From NCBI GenBank assembly GCA_008668235.1, contig RQCP01000013.1, positions 111,201-175,200 of the forward strand: 64,000 bases of DNA, written 5' to 3'. The notes under the pieces are model-generated. The model was given only the letters and a program-made list of their open reading frames with translations. It did no database searches and had not been told where the DNA came from. The stretch comes from Collinsella aerofaciens. GTDB lineage: Bacteria; Actinomycetota; Coriobacteriia; Coriobacteriales; Coriobacteriaceae. A program made the translations under genes and the position numbers. Within the stretch, counting starts at the first letter, position 1. Every line of letters starts with the position of its first letter. Below are positions 43,593 to 51,735 of the stretch, piece after piece.

Positions 43593-45437
43593 CTAACCCA
43601 TGACCGACATGGTGAGCAGCACCGCAGCGGCGCAGTACGCTACGCACGAGATCATGACGGCAATAACGTTCATGGCGGTGCCCGACGTGTTGAGGTCATG
43701 CTCGTCACGCCAGAACAGCACCATCAGGTAAATCACGGCGCTCATGTTGCCAACTAGGCAAATGATGGCAGCGATATTAAAGCACCCGGTAAAGAGTTGC
43801 TCCTCAAACATGGGCGCATCGGGGAACGCAGCGGTGCGCACCAGCTGGGCGCACAGATAGGTCACGAGTGACAGAATCAGGCCCATGCCCGTGCTCTGGA
43901 AGAAGAATCCCAGGTACGGTTTGGGCTCGTCGTCGTGACCGTCGTACTCGAGGAAGTAGTTCTTGACGAACGACACCATGCGCGAGGCCGCCAGCAGCAC
44001 GAGCGGCATGGCGCACATGGGGAACACCACCAGATGCGCGGAGCCCAGCGCCGTCCCCAGCACCGTCGCCATAATGCACGAGGCGATGCCCCACACGACG
44101 ACCCAGTACTGACGATGCACGAACCAGCTGAGCACGTTCGTCGAGTCGTCCGACGCGCTATCGCCCGAGCCGACACCGGCGATCTGCAGGTCCTCCTGAT
44201 GCTCCTCGGCGATAACGTCCATGGCGTCGTCGAAGGTCACGATACCCAGGATATGACGGTTCTCGTCGCAGACAGGGATGGCAACCAGGTCGTACTTGGT
44301 CATCTCGTCCGTCACGTCTTCCTGGTCCTCGTCGGGCGACACATAGACCAGGTCGCGATAGGCCAGCTGACCCAGCGTGGCGTCGCGGTCGGCTACGATC
44401 AGCGTGCGCAGCGAAAGCACGCCGGTCAGCATGCCGCTCGGATCCTCGGTATAGACGTAGTAGACGCTCTCGAAGTCCTCATCGAGTTTGCGAATCGCCT
44501 CGATGGCATCGCCGACCGTCGCCGTGGCGGGCAGCGAGACAAACTCCGAGGTCATGATGCGGCCGGCGGTGTTGTCCTCATAGCCCAGCAGGTTACGAAT
44601 CGCCTTCTCCTCCTTGACGCCCATCAGGCGCAGGAGCTTCTCGGCCTTCTCGTAATCGAGCTCGTCGATCAGGTCGGCGGCGTCGTCCGGGTCCATCATG
44701 GCCAGCATCGACGATGCGTCCGTGTCGGACAGACCCTCGAGCATCTCGGTCATAAGCTCGTCGTCATCGAACTCCGAGATGGCCTCGGCGGCCTGGGCAG
44801 TATCGAGCTGTGCAAACACCTGCGCACGCAGGCGCGGGTCGAGCTGCTCGATAATGTCGGCGATGTCGGCAGGGTGCAGCTCGCCGAGCGTCTTGTGCGA
44901 CACCGAGAGTTGAATGTTCTTGGTCGAGCGGTCGAGCAGGTCCATGTAGGACCAAGCGATGATGTCCTCACTGAGTGGCTTGCCCAGGTGCTTCATAAAG
45001 CCTTCGACGATATGCTCGAGCGCGGGGCTGATGGCGCGTAGCAGACCGCGAGCACCGACCTCGGCGCCCAGCAGGCGCAGCTGGTTTTCGCCCGACATGG
45101 AAAACTTGATGTCGTTTACGCGCACGACCTTCATGCCCTGCGTGTCGACAATCTGCTTGTTGAGCACGTCGCGGGCAAGCAAGAGTTCGGTCGGCTGCAG
45201 GTACGAAAAACGGATTTCGGTGGCCGACGTCTTAAGGTGTACACCCGTCTCGTCGATACGGTCGACCCATTTGCGCCAGCTGATCATAAACGGCGTCTTG
45301 CCGGGTCCGCGGAACGCGAGCGACGTCACGTGCGGAAAAACTTCGCCGGTAGCAATGCCAAAATCGTTGACCACGCCGAGCTTTTCGCCATCGACGTCCA
45401 AGACCGGCAATTTGAGCATCTCACTCAGATAATTCAA
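43593..45437 (-). CDS. MgtE-like protein with PRC-barrel, MgtE_N, CBS and membrane domains
   Basis: A 614-residue membrane protein. A PRC-barrel-like N terminus (about 5-160, two halves) is followed by an MgtE_N superhelix (HPADIADIIEQLDPRLRAQVFAQ; LLRLMGVKEEKAIRNLLGYEDNTAGRIMT), paired CBS domains (~300-420) and about five C-terminal helices. The helices differ from classical MgtE and lack an obvious P-A-L pore signature, so it may be a Mg2+ sensor, transporter or partner of the downstream NRAMP-related protein. The TTG start at 45437 follows GGGGAGCACCA; the ATG at 45419 is the alternative and would be coupled to an overlapping short ORF. Confidence 0.85.
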   Translation of the reverse strand: MNYLSEMLKLPVLDVDGEKLGVVNDFGIATGEVFPHVTSLAFRGPGKTPFMISWRKWVDRIDETGVHLKTSATEIRFSYLQPTELLLARDVLNKQIVDTQGMKVVRVNDIKFSMSGENQLRLLGAEVGARGLLRAISPALEHIVEGFMKHLGKPLSEDIIAWSYMDLLDRSTKNIQLSVSHKTLGELHPADIADIIEQLDPRLRAQVFAQLDTAQAAEAISEFDDDELMTEMLEGLSDTDASSMLAMMDPDDAADLIDELDYEKAEKLLRLMGVKEEKAIRNLLGYEDNTAGRIMTSEFVSLPATATVGDAIEAIRKLDEDFESVYYVYTEDPSGMLTGVLSLRTLIVADRDATLGQLAYRDLVYVSPDEDQEDVTDEMTKYDLVAIPVCDENRHILGIVTFDDAMDVIAEEHQEDLQIAGVGSGDSASDDSTNVLSWFVHRQYWVVVWGIASCIMATVLGTALGSAHLVVFPMCAMPLVLLAASRMVSFVKNYFLEYDGHDDEPKPYLGFFFQSTGMGLILSLVTYLCAQLVRTAAFPDAPMFEEQLFTGCFNIAAIICLVGNMSAVIYLMVLFWRDEHDLNTSGTAMNVIAVMISCVAYCAAAVLLTMSVMG

Positions 45438-45453
45438 TGGTGCTCCCCATCAT
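45421..45453 (-). CDS. Ten-codon upstream ORF overlapping the MgtE-like gene start
   Basis: MMGSTIELSE followed by TGA, with GGAGG five bases before its ATG, one of the strongest binding sites in the window. It overlaps the putative TTG start of the MgtE-like gene in another frame, and its stop lies one base before the in-frame ATG at 45419 (TGAGATG). It may control translation by coupling or be the true landing site for ribosomes. Confidence 0.4.
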   Translation of the reverse strand: MMGSTIELSE

Positions 45454-45765
45454 TATTCCTCCGAACGCGGCCGCATGTGCGACGTCCGGGGGCTTCTGGA
45501 TATGTATACGCATGCGCGGGCGGCACGCCGCTCGACGCTTACACCCCGTGCATGCGCAAAAAGCACCTGCATGGGGTCATCGACTGTATGGTCGAGGTTT
45601 GGATTTCACCTGTAACCTTTCTCTTGACCCTCATTAACCGCAGTAACTATAGCATCAGCATCGCCCTGCGGCATCGAATTTATGCGCTGCACATTGCAGG
45701 CATACCAAACGCTGACGTATCCGTGATATAGCCATTGGGGACGTTCTTAAATGACTACCCAATAA
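45438..45765. other. Interval upstream of the MgtE-like operon
   Basis: No full gene. It holds the ten-codon upstream ORF, a stem-loop CCCCGTGCATG / CTGCATGGGG around 45544-45575, and a GGGGACG box at 45732-45757. No known Mg2+ riboswitch was recognised. Confidence 0.6.
45732..45757. repeat. Dispersed GGGGACG box
   Basis: CATTGGGGACGTTCTTAAAT then GACT, just past the stop of the deacetylase-like gene; same family as 14975-15000 in inverse orientation. Confidence 0.7.
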
Positions 45766-47172
45766 CTACTCTGTGGTGTCATTGTCCTCGGCAAGTTGGG
45801 GGAGCACAGCGTCCTTGGGCATGGTGGCCTTCGTCAGCGAGGTGAGCTTTTTGCTCAGCGACGTGTCCGTCTTGACCAGGTCGCTGAGCGTCACGATCTT
45901 GTAGCCGTCGGCGATGAGGCCGTCGATAATCTGCGGCAGCGCCTCGAGCGTCTGCTCGGCGCATTCGTCTCTATCGGTGAGCAGCACGATATTGCCCGGC
46001 GTCACCGAATCGAGCACCGTCGAGACCTGCTCGTCGGCACCGTTGAGTAGCCAGTCGCCCGAGTCGATATTCCACGAGACCACGGCGGAGACCAGGTCCA
46101 TCGCATCAATCCAGTTTTGCTCGTCAAAGGCAGCGTAGGGAGCACGCAGTAGCATCGTCTTCACGCCGGTCGCCGACTTAATCGCATCGGTGCCTTTCGT
46201 GATCTGTTCGCGTACCGCCTCACGGTCCTGACCCTTGAGCGAATCGTCGCTGTAGCTGTTGGATCCGACCTCGCACCCGGCATCGACAATCGCCTTGGCC
46301 GTGGCAGGCGAGGCCTCGACCGCATCGCCCGAAAGGAAGAACGTCGCGGTGACGCCCTTTTCCTTGAGCACCTGCAAGATCTGTTTGGTGGCGCCGCTCG
46401 GACCCTCGTCAAACGTCAGCGCCACGTACTTTTTGTTGCCCTTGGGCGCCACGCTGGCGCACGCAACAACGCAATCGGTGGCGGGCACAACCTCGCCGCG
46501 ATCCTGCGTCTTGCCCGACTGCTCACCAACCCACACCTCGGAGCGGCCCTGGACACCCCACGTCTGCACATACTCGATAGCGCCCGTGCCCTCGACCTTG
46601 AGCTTGGGCTCGATAACCGTAGCCTGAACCTCGTGTTTCTCGTAGGTGTTACGGCCATTCTTGACCGTCACCTTCTCGCCACCCTCGAGTTCGCGGCTAT
46701 CCCATTTGCCCTGCTTCACGCGCTTGCCGTCGACCTTCACCGACAGCTTTTCGCCTCCATGGCGCTTGAGCACACTGTCATCGACGGCCAGCAGGTCGCC
46801 TGCGTCGTAGGTGTCAGTCAAATCCTGTTCGTCGATGAGATTCTGCAGCGTAGAGCCCACGCGCACCGCGGTCTTCTGGCCGTTGAGCTCCACGTCCACG
46901 CTGCGGTTGACGTAGCCCACGACGGCAGCGATAAACAGCACGAGCGCGCAACCCACGGCGATGAGCGCATAGGGCAGGCGAGACGAACGACGGGGTGTGC
47001 GGCTGTTGCCGATGCGCGCGCTGCGATCGCTAAAGCCGCGGCTATGGTTGAGATACATCGCGCCGGGCTTACGGTGACGCTTGCGCTGACCGCTAGGCAG
47101 CTGCCCCAGGTCGCGGCGCGCCGTCGGACGCGCACCCGAACGCCCGTTTAAGTTGGATCCGTTTTGGCGCAT
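45766..47172 (-). CDS. Membrane-anchored polysaccharide-deacetylase-fold protein, degenerate active site
   Basis: A 468-residue protein with a basic cytosolic tail (~70 residues), one transmembrane helix (YALIAVGCALVLFIAAVVGYV), a beta-rich G5/DUF348-like region (~90-200) and a NodB-type CE4 domain (~245-440). CE4 motif 1 is TFDEGPS (usually TFDDGP). Motif 2 reads GSNSYSDDSL, where the two metal-binding histidines (usually H..H in NHTYSH) are Asn and Asp. Motif 3 LRAPYA and motif 4 SGDW are kept; motif 5 is LLTDRD instead of LLHD. Metal-dependent deacetylation is therefore unlikely; a wall-binding role is more plausible. Confidence 0.85.
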   Translation of the reverse strand: MRQNGSNLNGRSGARPTARRDLGQLPSGQRKRHRKPGAMYLNHSRGFSDRSARIGNSRTPRRSSRLPYALIAVGCALVLFIAAVVGYVNRSVDVELNGQKTAVRVGSTLQNLIDEQDLTDTYDAGDLLAVDDSVLKRHGGEKLSVKVDGKRVKQGKWDSRELEGGEKVTVKNGRNTYEKHEVQATVIEPKLKVEGTGAIEYVQTWGVQGRSEVWVGEQSGKTQDRGEVVPATDCVVACASVAPKGNKKYVALTFDEGPSGATKQILQVLKEKGVTATFFLSGDAVEASPATAKAIVDAGCEVGSNSYSDDSLKGQDREAVREQITKGTDAIKSATGVKTMLLRAPYAAFDEQNWIDAMDLVSAVVSWNIDSGDWLLNGADEQVSTVLDSVTPGNIVLLTDRDECAEQTLEALPQIIDGLIADGYKIVTLSDLVKTDTSLSKKLTSLTKATMPKDAVLPQLAEDNDTTE

Positions 47173-47193
47173 GTGCCCTCCCCCATAAACACA

Positions 47194-47223
47194 GCAAGCC
47201 GGAGCAACAGGTCTCCGGCTTGC
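47194..47223. terminator. Hairpin downstream of the PRC-barrel gene
   Basis: Stem GCAAGCCGGAG / CTCCGGCTTGC between the 3' end of the PRC-barrel gene and the start of the deacetylase-like gene; partial T content on the minus strand. Confidence 0.7.
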
Positions 47224-47244
47224 CTCCCATCATTTGGTACGTCG

Positions 47245-48000
47245 CTATTTTGTAGCTTTTGACGAGCCTCCGCTCGCCTTTTGGTATTCGTCCTTAAAGG
47301 CCTTGAACATGCCGCGCGTCTTGCCGAGCTGCTTGCCCAGTGCGCGACTGCCCTTGTCCACGGCAACCGATCCCTTGTCGTCGAGCACCTTGGCGCCCTT
47401 TTTGACCTTGTCGCCCACCACGACGCTGGCCTCGGCGGCCTTGGCAGCCGCACCGCCCGAATACCCGAGCGACTTGACCTCGTCCGAGACGACCATCGCG
47501 CCGTTCTCGTAGCCGCGCAGCATCGTCGGCGGCACCTGCGTGTCACCAACCAAAACACTCGAAGCAGCACCGGCGGTCACATAGAATGCCTGCACGATGC
47601 CCGAGCGTGGCTTGAACTCAACATCCGAGCAATAGCCCACGACGTCGCCCGATTCCGTGCGCACGTCCATACCGACCCAGATGATGCAATCGTCCAGGTT
47701 GATGTCGAGGCGCTTGGCGGCGGCGGCATCGTACGTGTCCTTGACGTCATCGACCGCAATGGCGCCCTCGTAGACACCAATGGCGTCGAGCGCCACGAAT
47801 CGGTCGGGACGCTCGATCATGCCCGCGATATCGGACTGGCGGACCATAAAGCCGACCACGCGCGTACCGCCCGGGGTAAAGACCGGAAAGTGAATCTTTC
47901 CGAGCTTTTTAGGGCTGCGCGGCGTGCCGTCCTTTTTGGTGCGCTTGTCCTCGGTAGGCTTGCGATAGATCTTGGCGCCGACAAAATCCCCGGCGCGCAT
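47245..48000 (-). CDS. PRC-barrel domain protein
   Basis: A 251-residue soluble protein with one or two PRC-barrel-like beta units (GDFVGAKIYRKPTEDK; PVFTPGGTRVVGFMVRQSDIAGM; DCIIWVGMDVRTESGDVVGYCSDVEF). A basic C-terminal tail rich in Lys, Gly, Ala and Ser (~190-251) suggests nucleic acid or membrane-surface contact. It has no signal peptide. Its ATG overlaps the stop of the YtxH-like gene by one base, so the two are coupled. A related PRC-barrel-like segment occurs in the nearby MgtE-like protein. The function is unknown. Confidence 0.78.
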   Translation of the reverse strand: MRAGDFVGAKIYRKPTEDKRTKKDGTPRSPKKLGKIHFPVFTPGGTRVVGFMVRQSDIAGMIERPDRFVALDAIGVYEGAIAVDDVKDTYDAAAAKRLDINLDDCIIWVGMDVRTESGDVVGYCSDVEFKPRSGIVQAFYVTAGAASSVLVGDTQVPPTMLRGYENGAMVVSDEVKSLGYSGGAAAKAAEASVVVGDKVKKGAKVLDDKGSVAVDKGSRALGKQLGKTRGMFKAFKDEYQKASGGSSKATK

Positions 48001-48389
48001 TATGCCTCGGTCGAGGGCTCCGCAGCCTCGGTATCAGCCTCGACGGCGTTCTCGACCACGACGTCGGCGGCAGGCGTCACGTTGCCGCCCGAAATGGCGT
48101 CGTTGAGCTGCTCGCGCAGCTGGTCCATGCGCTCGCGGGCAAGGTCGACCTTGGCGCGCAGGTCGTCGGTCTTGGCGTCGACCATCGGGCCAAAGTCATT
48201 CACCGCAGCACGAGCCTCCTCGGCGCTGTGCTCGTAGGTGTCGCGCATATTGTCCCAGGCGTCGTTGGCGATATCGGCAGCCATGGCGCGGGTCTCGGCG
48301 CCCGAGCGCGGGGCCAGAGCAACGCCGACAATAGCGCCGGCAGCGGCGCCAAAAAGTGCGCCGGAGACAAAGCTGAAAGTCTTACCCAT
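48000..48389 (-). CDS. YtxH-like small membrane protein
   Basis: A 129-residue protein with an N-terminal transmembrane helix of small residues (FVSGALFGAAAGAIVGVALAP) followed by the YtxH-type RSGAETR segment, a long amphipathic helix (about 40-105) and an acidic tail. YtxH proteins are general-stress or envelope-associated in Bacillus. The ATG at 48389 (MGKTFSF) lies nine bases after AGGAG; an ATG two codons upstream is possible. It is the first gene of the pair with the PRC-barrel protein. Confidence 0.83.
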   Translation of the reverse strand: MGKTFSFVSGALFGAAAGAIVGVALAPRSGAETRAMAADIANDAWDNMRDTYEHSAEEARAAVNDFGPMVDAKTDDLRAKVDLARERMDQLREQLNDAISGGNVTPAADVVVENAVEADTEAAEPSTEA

Positions 48390-48525
48390 GATCATTCCTC
48401 TCCTGCGGGCACGTCGGTGCCCACCGTTTGAATGCTGTCCATTATACCCGCAGCGCATCACTTGCCGCTCCGCTCATCTGCGTACGGCAAAGGCGCAGGT
48501 ACGTGATGGTGATAAACGCGTAGGC

Positions 48526-49359
48526 CTACTCCTGAGGCATAGCCGGCATGGCCACCGTGGCACCCGGGTCCTCGCCGGCGCCGTCCACGAGCGGCAGGCC
48601 GCCCTCATGCGCAGGTCCTGCCGGAACCGTCGCCGCACCGCCAAAGACGGCAGCGGAGGCCTCGTGGTTCTCGGCAACCGCACCCTCGGTATCAATCGCC
48701 ACCTGGGGCTCGTCGTCAAAGTTGGGGACGCCCTGGGGCTCGGTGGGAACGGGCTCGGCGGTCGCATCGGCAACGGGCTCGGCGTCGACCGGCACATCGC
48801 CCTCGTCAGCGCCCTCGTCCTCGGCAGCATCTTCGCCGTTCGCAGCGGCGACGGCCTCGTGAGGATCCTTGCCCTCGGCCTCGGCGCGCATGCCCAGCAC
48901 CAGGTTGCGCAGGCCCGCGACCGTGCCCTCCACGTCGGGGGCAGGCTGGTCGGCGTGCAGGTACGCCCAGTCCATCATAAAGGTGGCCGAAGACAGCGCA
49001 CCGATGGCCAGCGCATCATCGGGGCACGAAAGCTCAATCTCAAAGACGCGCTCGTCGTGCTCGCTCACGCGGGTGCGGCCGCACGAAATGCTGCCCGCAA
49101 GACCGGTCTCGTTCATGAGCTCGACCGTCACATGCTCAAGCAGATGGCAAAGCTCGGTCTGGCCCATGCAGTCCTGGAACTCGCGACCGGAATCACCCAG
49201 GCACAGGTGCTTGGCAATCGCCGGCACCAGGTAATACACGCGCGCCGTGGCCTCGATATCCTCCGAGGTCATGAGCGGCATGCCGGGGTTCACCAGCACA
49301 TGCGCGCAGATCTTGTCCTCGCTGACGGTGACCTTAAGGATGTTGAACAGGCCTGCCAT
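48526..49359 (-). CDS. Protein resembling the N-terminal domain of cyanophycin synthetase
   Basis: A 277-residue protein. Residues 1-150 form a compact domain; TELCHLLEHVTVELMNETG recalls the H..EHV..EL segment of the N-terminal domain of cyanophycin synthetases. No ATP-grasp or Mur-ligase domain follows. Instead residues ~165-277 are a low-complexity acidic, Pro/Ala-rich tail. The start follows GGGGAGAGTT. It sits just upstream of the YtxH pair and just downstream of the HlyC/CorC gene on the same strand. The similarity is from memory of the motif and is tentative. Confidence 0.6.
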   Translation of the reverse strand: MAGLFNILKVTVSEDKICAHVLVNPGMPLMTSEDIEATARVYYLVPAIAKHLCLGDSGREFQDCMGQTELCHLLEHVTVELMNETGLAGSISCGRTRVSEHDERVFEIELSCPDDALAIGALSSATFMMDWAYLHADQPAPDVEGTVAGLRNLVLGMRAEAEGKDPHEAVAAANGEDAAEDEGADEGDVPVDAEPVADATAEPVPTEPQGVPNFDDEPQVAIDTEGAVAENHEASAAVFGGAATVPAGPAHEGGLPLVDGAGEDPGATVAMPAMPQE

Positions 49360-49383
49360 AACTCTCCCCTACTCTTCCTTGCC

Positions 49384-50757
49384 CTACTCGTCGCCATCGT
49401 GCGGATCCACAGAGCCCGCACCCGACGCCGCCGGCTTCTCTGCCGAAGACTCGGAATCCTTCTTATCGGTTTCGGCCGGAGCGATCACGCGAATGAGCGA
49501 GATGCGCTGGCCACGCATCGACTGAACTTTAAACTTGTACCCCGCGACCTCAAACACCTCTCCGATGTCGGGCACCGAGTCGCAAAGCTCCAAAATCCAG
49601 CCGGCGATGGTCTCATAATCATCGCTTTCCTCGAGCGGCCAACCAAGCTCAATCGCGTCATCGCACGAAAAACGCCCATCAACGAGCCACTCGCGGCGCG
49701 AAAGGCGCGTGAGATACTTGTTGTCGGGGTCGAACTCGTCCTCGATCTCGCCGACGATCTCCTCGACGATATCCTCGATGGTGATAATGCCGGCCGTGCC
49801 GCCGTACTCGTCCACGACCACCACGATCTGGTCGTGCGAGGTCTGCATCTCGGACAGTAGCGGCAGGATGTCCTTGGTGTCGGGCACAAAGGTGGCGTCG
49901 CGCAAAAAGCCGGCGATGGGCTGGTCACCCTTGCCGTCGAGCGCGGGTTGGATCAGGTCCTTGATGTGCGCAATGCCGGCGACGTTGTCGGGATCCTCGT
50001 GATAGACGGGGATGCGGCTGAAGCCGGTCTGGCGCATGGTGGACAGCACGTCGGCGACCGTCTCGTCGTCCTCGCACATGGTGGTGTCCACGCGCGGCAC
50101 CATGACCTCGCGGGCAACGGTATCGCCCAAGTCAAAGATCTCGTGGATCATACGCTTTTCCTCGTCGAGCAGGTCGTCCTGCTCCGAGACCATGTACTTG
50201 ATCTCTTCCTCCGAGACGTTTTGGCGGTCGTCGGCGCTCTTGATGCGCAGGATGCGGGCCAGGCCATCGGAGCAGGCGCCGGTCAGCCACACGAGCGGAC
50301 GGGCGATCTTTTGGAAAAACGACAACGGTCCCACGACCTGCTTGGACACGCCCTCGGCATTGGCCAGGCCGATGCGCTTGGGGACGAGCTCGCCGATCAC
50401 GATGGACACGAAGGCGACCGCGACGGTGATGATGACCGGCGCCAGGCCGCGCGCGATGGCGGAGAGCGGCGCGATGCCAAAGCTCATGAGCCACGTGGCG
50501 AGCGGGTCGGACAGACTCGTCGAGGCGACGGCGGACGAGGCGAAGCCCACGAGCGTAATGGCAACCTGGATGGTGGCGAGCAGCTGGTCGGAGTCGGCAG
50601 CCAGCTTAATAGCACGCTCGGCGCGCTTGTCGCCTTCCTCGGCCTCGTGCTCCAACACGGCGCGCTTGGCCGTGGTGAGCGCCATCTCGGACATAGAGAA
50701 GTAGCCGTTGATGAGGGTCAAAACGAGGGTGGTGATAAGGGAGATGGTTATGTCCAT
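49384..50757 (-). CDS. HlyC/CorC-family (CNNM/DUF21) transporter-like protein
   Basis: A 457-residue membrane protein. The DUF21/CNNM domain with three to four helices (about 1-190) starts ISLITTLVLTLINGYFSMSEMALTTAKRA. Two CBS domains (~205-330) and a CorC_HlyC domain (~345-430) follow, with VDEYGGTAGIITIEDIVEEIVGEI in the second CBS. The family takes part in Mg2+ or Co2+ export and homeostasis. It fits the local theme of divalent-cation proteins. The C-terminal tail is acidic and probably disordered. Confidence 0.92.
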   Translation of the reverse strand: MDITISLITTLVLTLINGYFSMSEMALTTAKRAVLEHEAEEGDKRAERAIKLAADSDQLLATIQVAITLVGFASSAVASTSLSDPLATWLMSFGIAPLSAIARGLAPVIITVAVAFVSIVIGELVPKRIGLANAEGVSKQVVGPLSFFQKIARPLVWLTGACSDGLARILRIKSADDRQNVSEEEIKYMVSEQDDLLDEEKRMIHEIFDLGDTVAREVMVPRVDTTMCEDDETVADVLSTMRQTGFSRIPVYHEDPDNVAGIAHIKDLIQPALDGKGDQPIAGFLRDATFVPDTKDILPLLSEMQTSHDQIVVVVDEYGGTAGIITIEDIVEEIVGEIEDEFDPDNKYLTRLSRREWLVDGRFSCDDAIELGWPLEESDDYETIAGWILELCDSVPDIGEVFEVAGYKFKVQSMRGQRISLIRVIAPAETDKKDSESSAEKPAASGAGSVDPHDGDE

Positions 50758-50865
50758 CGGGAGTTTCTCGAACCTCCAAGATTCGGGACGTCGGATTAAA
50801 ACGTTGACGGCGGATACGGCAATTGCACTGGCGACCGAGCGGGGGCACGGGCGCTGGCGTGGTCG

Positions 50866-51549
50866 CTAGATTACGAAGAGGATCACCGCCATGAACTGGA
50901 AGATGCTGCCGGCGAGCACCCACAGGTGAAACACGCTGTGCAGATAGCGCACGTTTTTGGCGATATAGAACGGCACGCCCGCGGTGTAGCACACGCCGCC
51001 GACGGCGAGCAGGGCAAGTGCCACGGGGTTGAGCAGCGCAACAAGTTCGGGCAGCTTAAAGACAACGAGCCAGCCCATCAGCAGGTAGACCAGGCCGCTT
51101 ACCCAATGCGGCTGGCGCTCGCGTAGGAAGCACTCGAGGGCGATGCCGATGATGGCGATGGCCCATACGGCAAAGAACAGCACAGCGCCGCCGTCGTTTG
51201 CGAGCGTGATGAGGCAAAACGGCGTATAGCTGCCGGCTATGAGCAGGTAGATGCAGCTGTGGTCGATGATGCGAAACACGCGCTTGGCGCGCGCAGGCTG
51301 AATCGCGTGGTAGAGCGTGGAGGCTAGGTATTCGAGGATAATGCTGACACCATAGACAATCGCCGCGGCCATGTGGGCCGGGCCTCCGCCGCGCAGGGCA
51401 GCGAATACGATCAGGAGCACCAGGCCCGCGATACCCAGCAGGCAGCCGACACCATGGGTGACGGAGTTCATGATCTCCTCACCCACCGTGTAGTGTGGAA
51501 CGGCCGCGGTCTTGGGTCGCGGCTTAGAACTGTCGCTCGAATCGGACAT
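50866..51549 (-). CDS. Hemolysin III / PAQR-family membrane protein
   Basis: A 227-residue seven-helix membrane protein of the HlyIII/YqfA class. Conserved features are EEIMNSVTHGVGCLLG, YHAIQPARAKRVFRIIDHSCIYLLIAGSYTP (zinc-binding-type His and the family signature) and HSVFHLWVLAGSIFQFMAV. The ATG at 51549 is chosen because GGAGGATG precedes it; a TTG start at 51567 would consume that site. The role is probably membrane lipid or stress homeostasis; the haemolysin name is historical. Confidence 0.9.
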   Translation of the reverse strand: MSDSSDSSKPRPKTAAVPHYTVGEEIMNSVTHGVGCLLGIAGLVLLIVFAALRGGGPAHMAAAIVYGVSIILEYLASTLYHAIQPARAKRVFRIIDHSCIYLLIAGSYTPFCLITLANDGGAVLFFAVWAIAIIGIALECFLRERQPHWVSGLVYLLMGWLVVFKLPELVALLNPVALALLAVGGVCYTAGVPFYIAKNVRYLHSVFHLWVLAGSIFQFMAVILFVI

Positions 51550-51700
51550 GCCGGTTACATCCTCCAACGTAAAGAGTTCTCAACACTATATCAAAGCGTC
51601 TGGGTACGTGCGAAATTTGCACTATACGTGACCCTTTGTTTACCCATTCTTTGCCTGTTGACGCATCAACGGCGAACGTCCATAATGCGCTTGCATTAAA

Positions 51701-51716
51701 TGTTGATGTATTAACA
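51701..51716 (+). promoter_or_regulatory. Dyad in the divergent region before the hydrolase gene
   Basis: TGTTGATGTATTAACA, an imperfect inverted repeat 20 bases before the hydrolase start, within an AT-rich stretch; a plausible operator. Confidence 0.35.
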
Positions 51717-51735
51717 TCTTATAGGAGAATACCGC

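Noticed and set aside
45438..45765. Mg2+ riboswitch (M-box or yybP-ykoY type) before the MgtE-like gene
   Set aside because: A stem-loop is present but none of the conserved sequence blocks of those riboswitches could be recognised.
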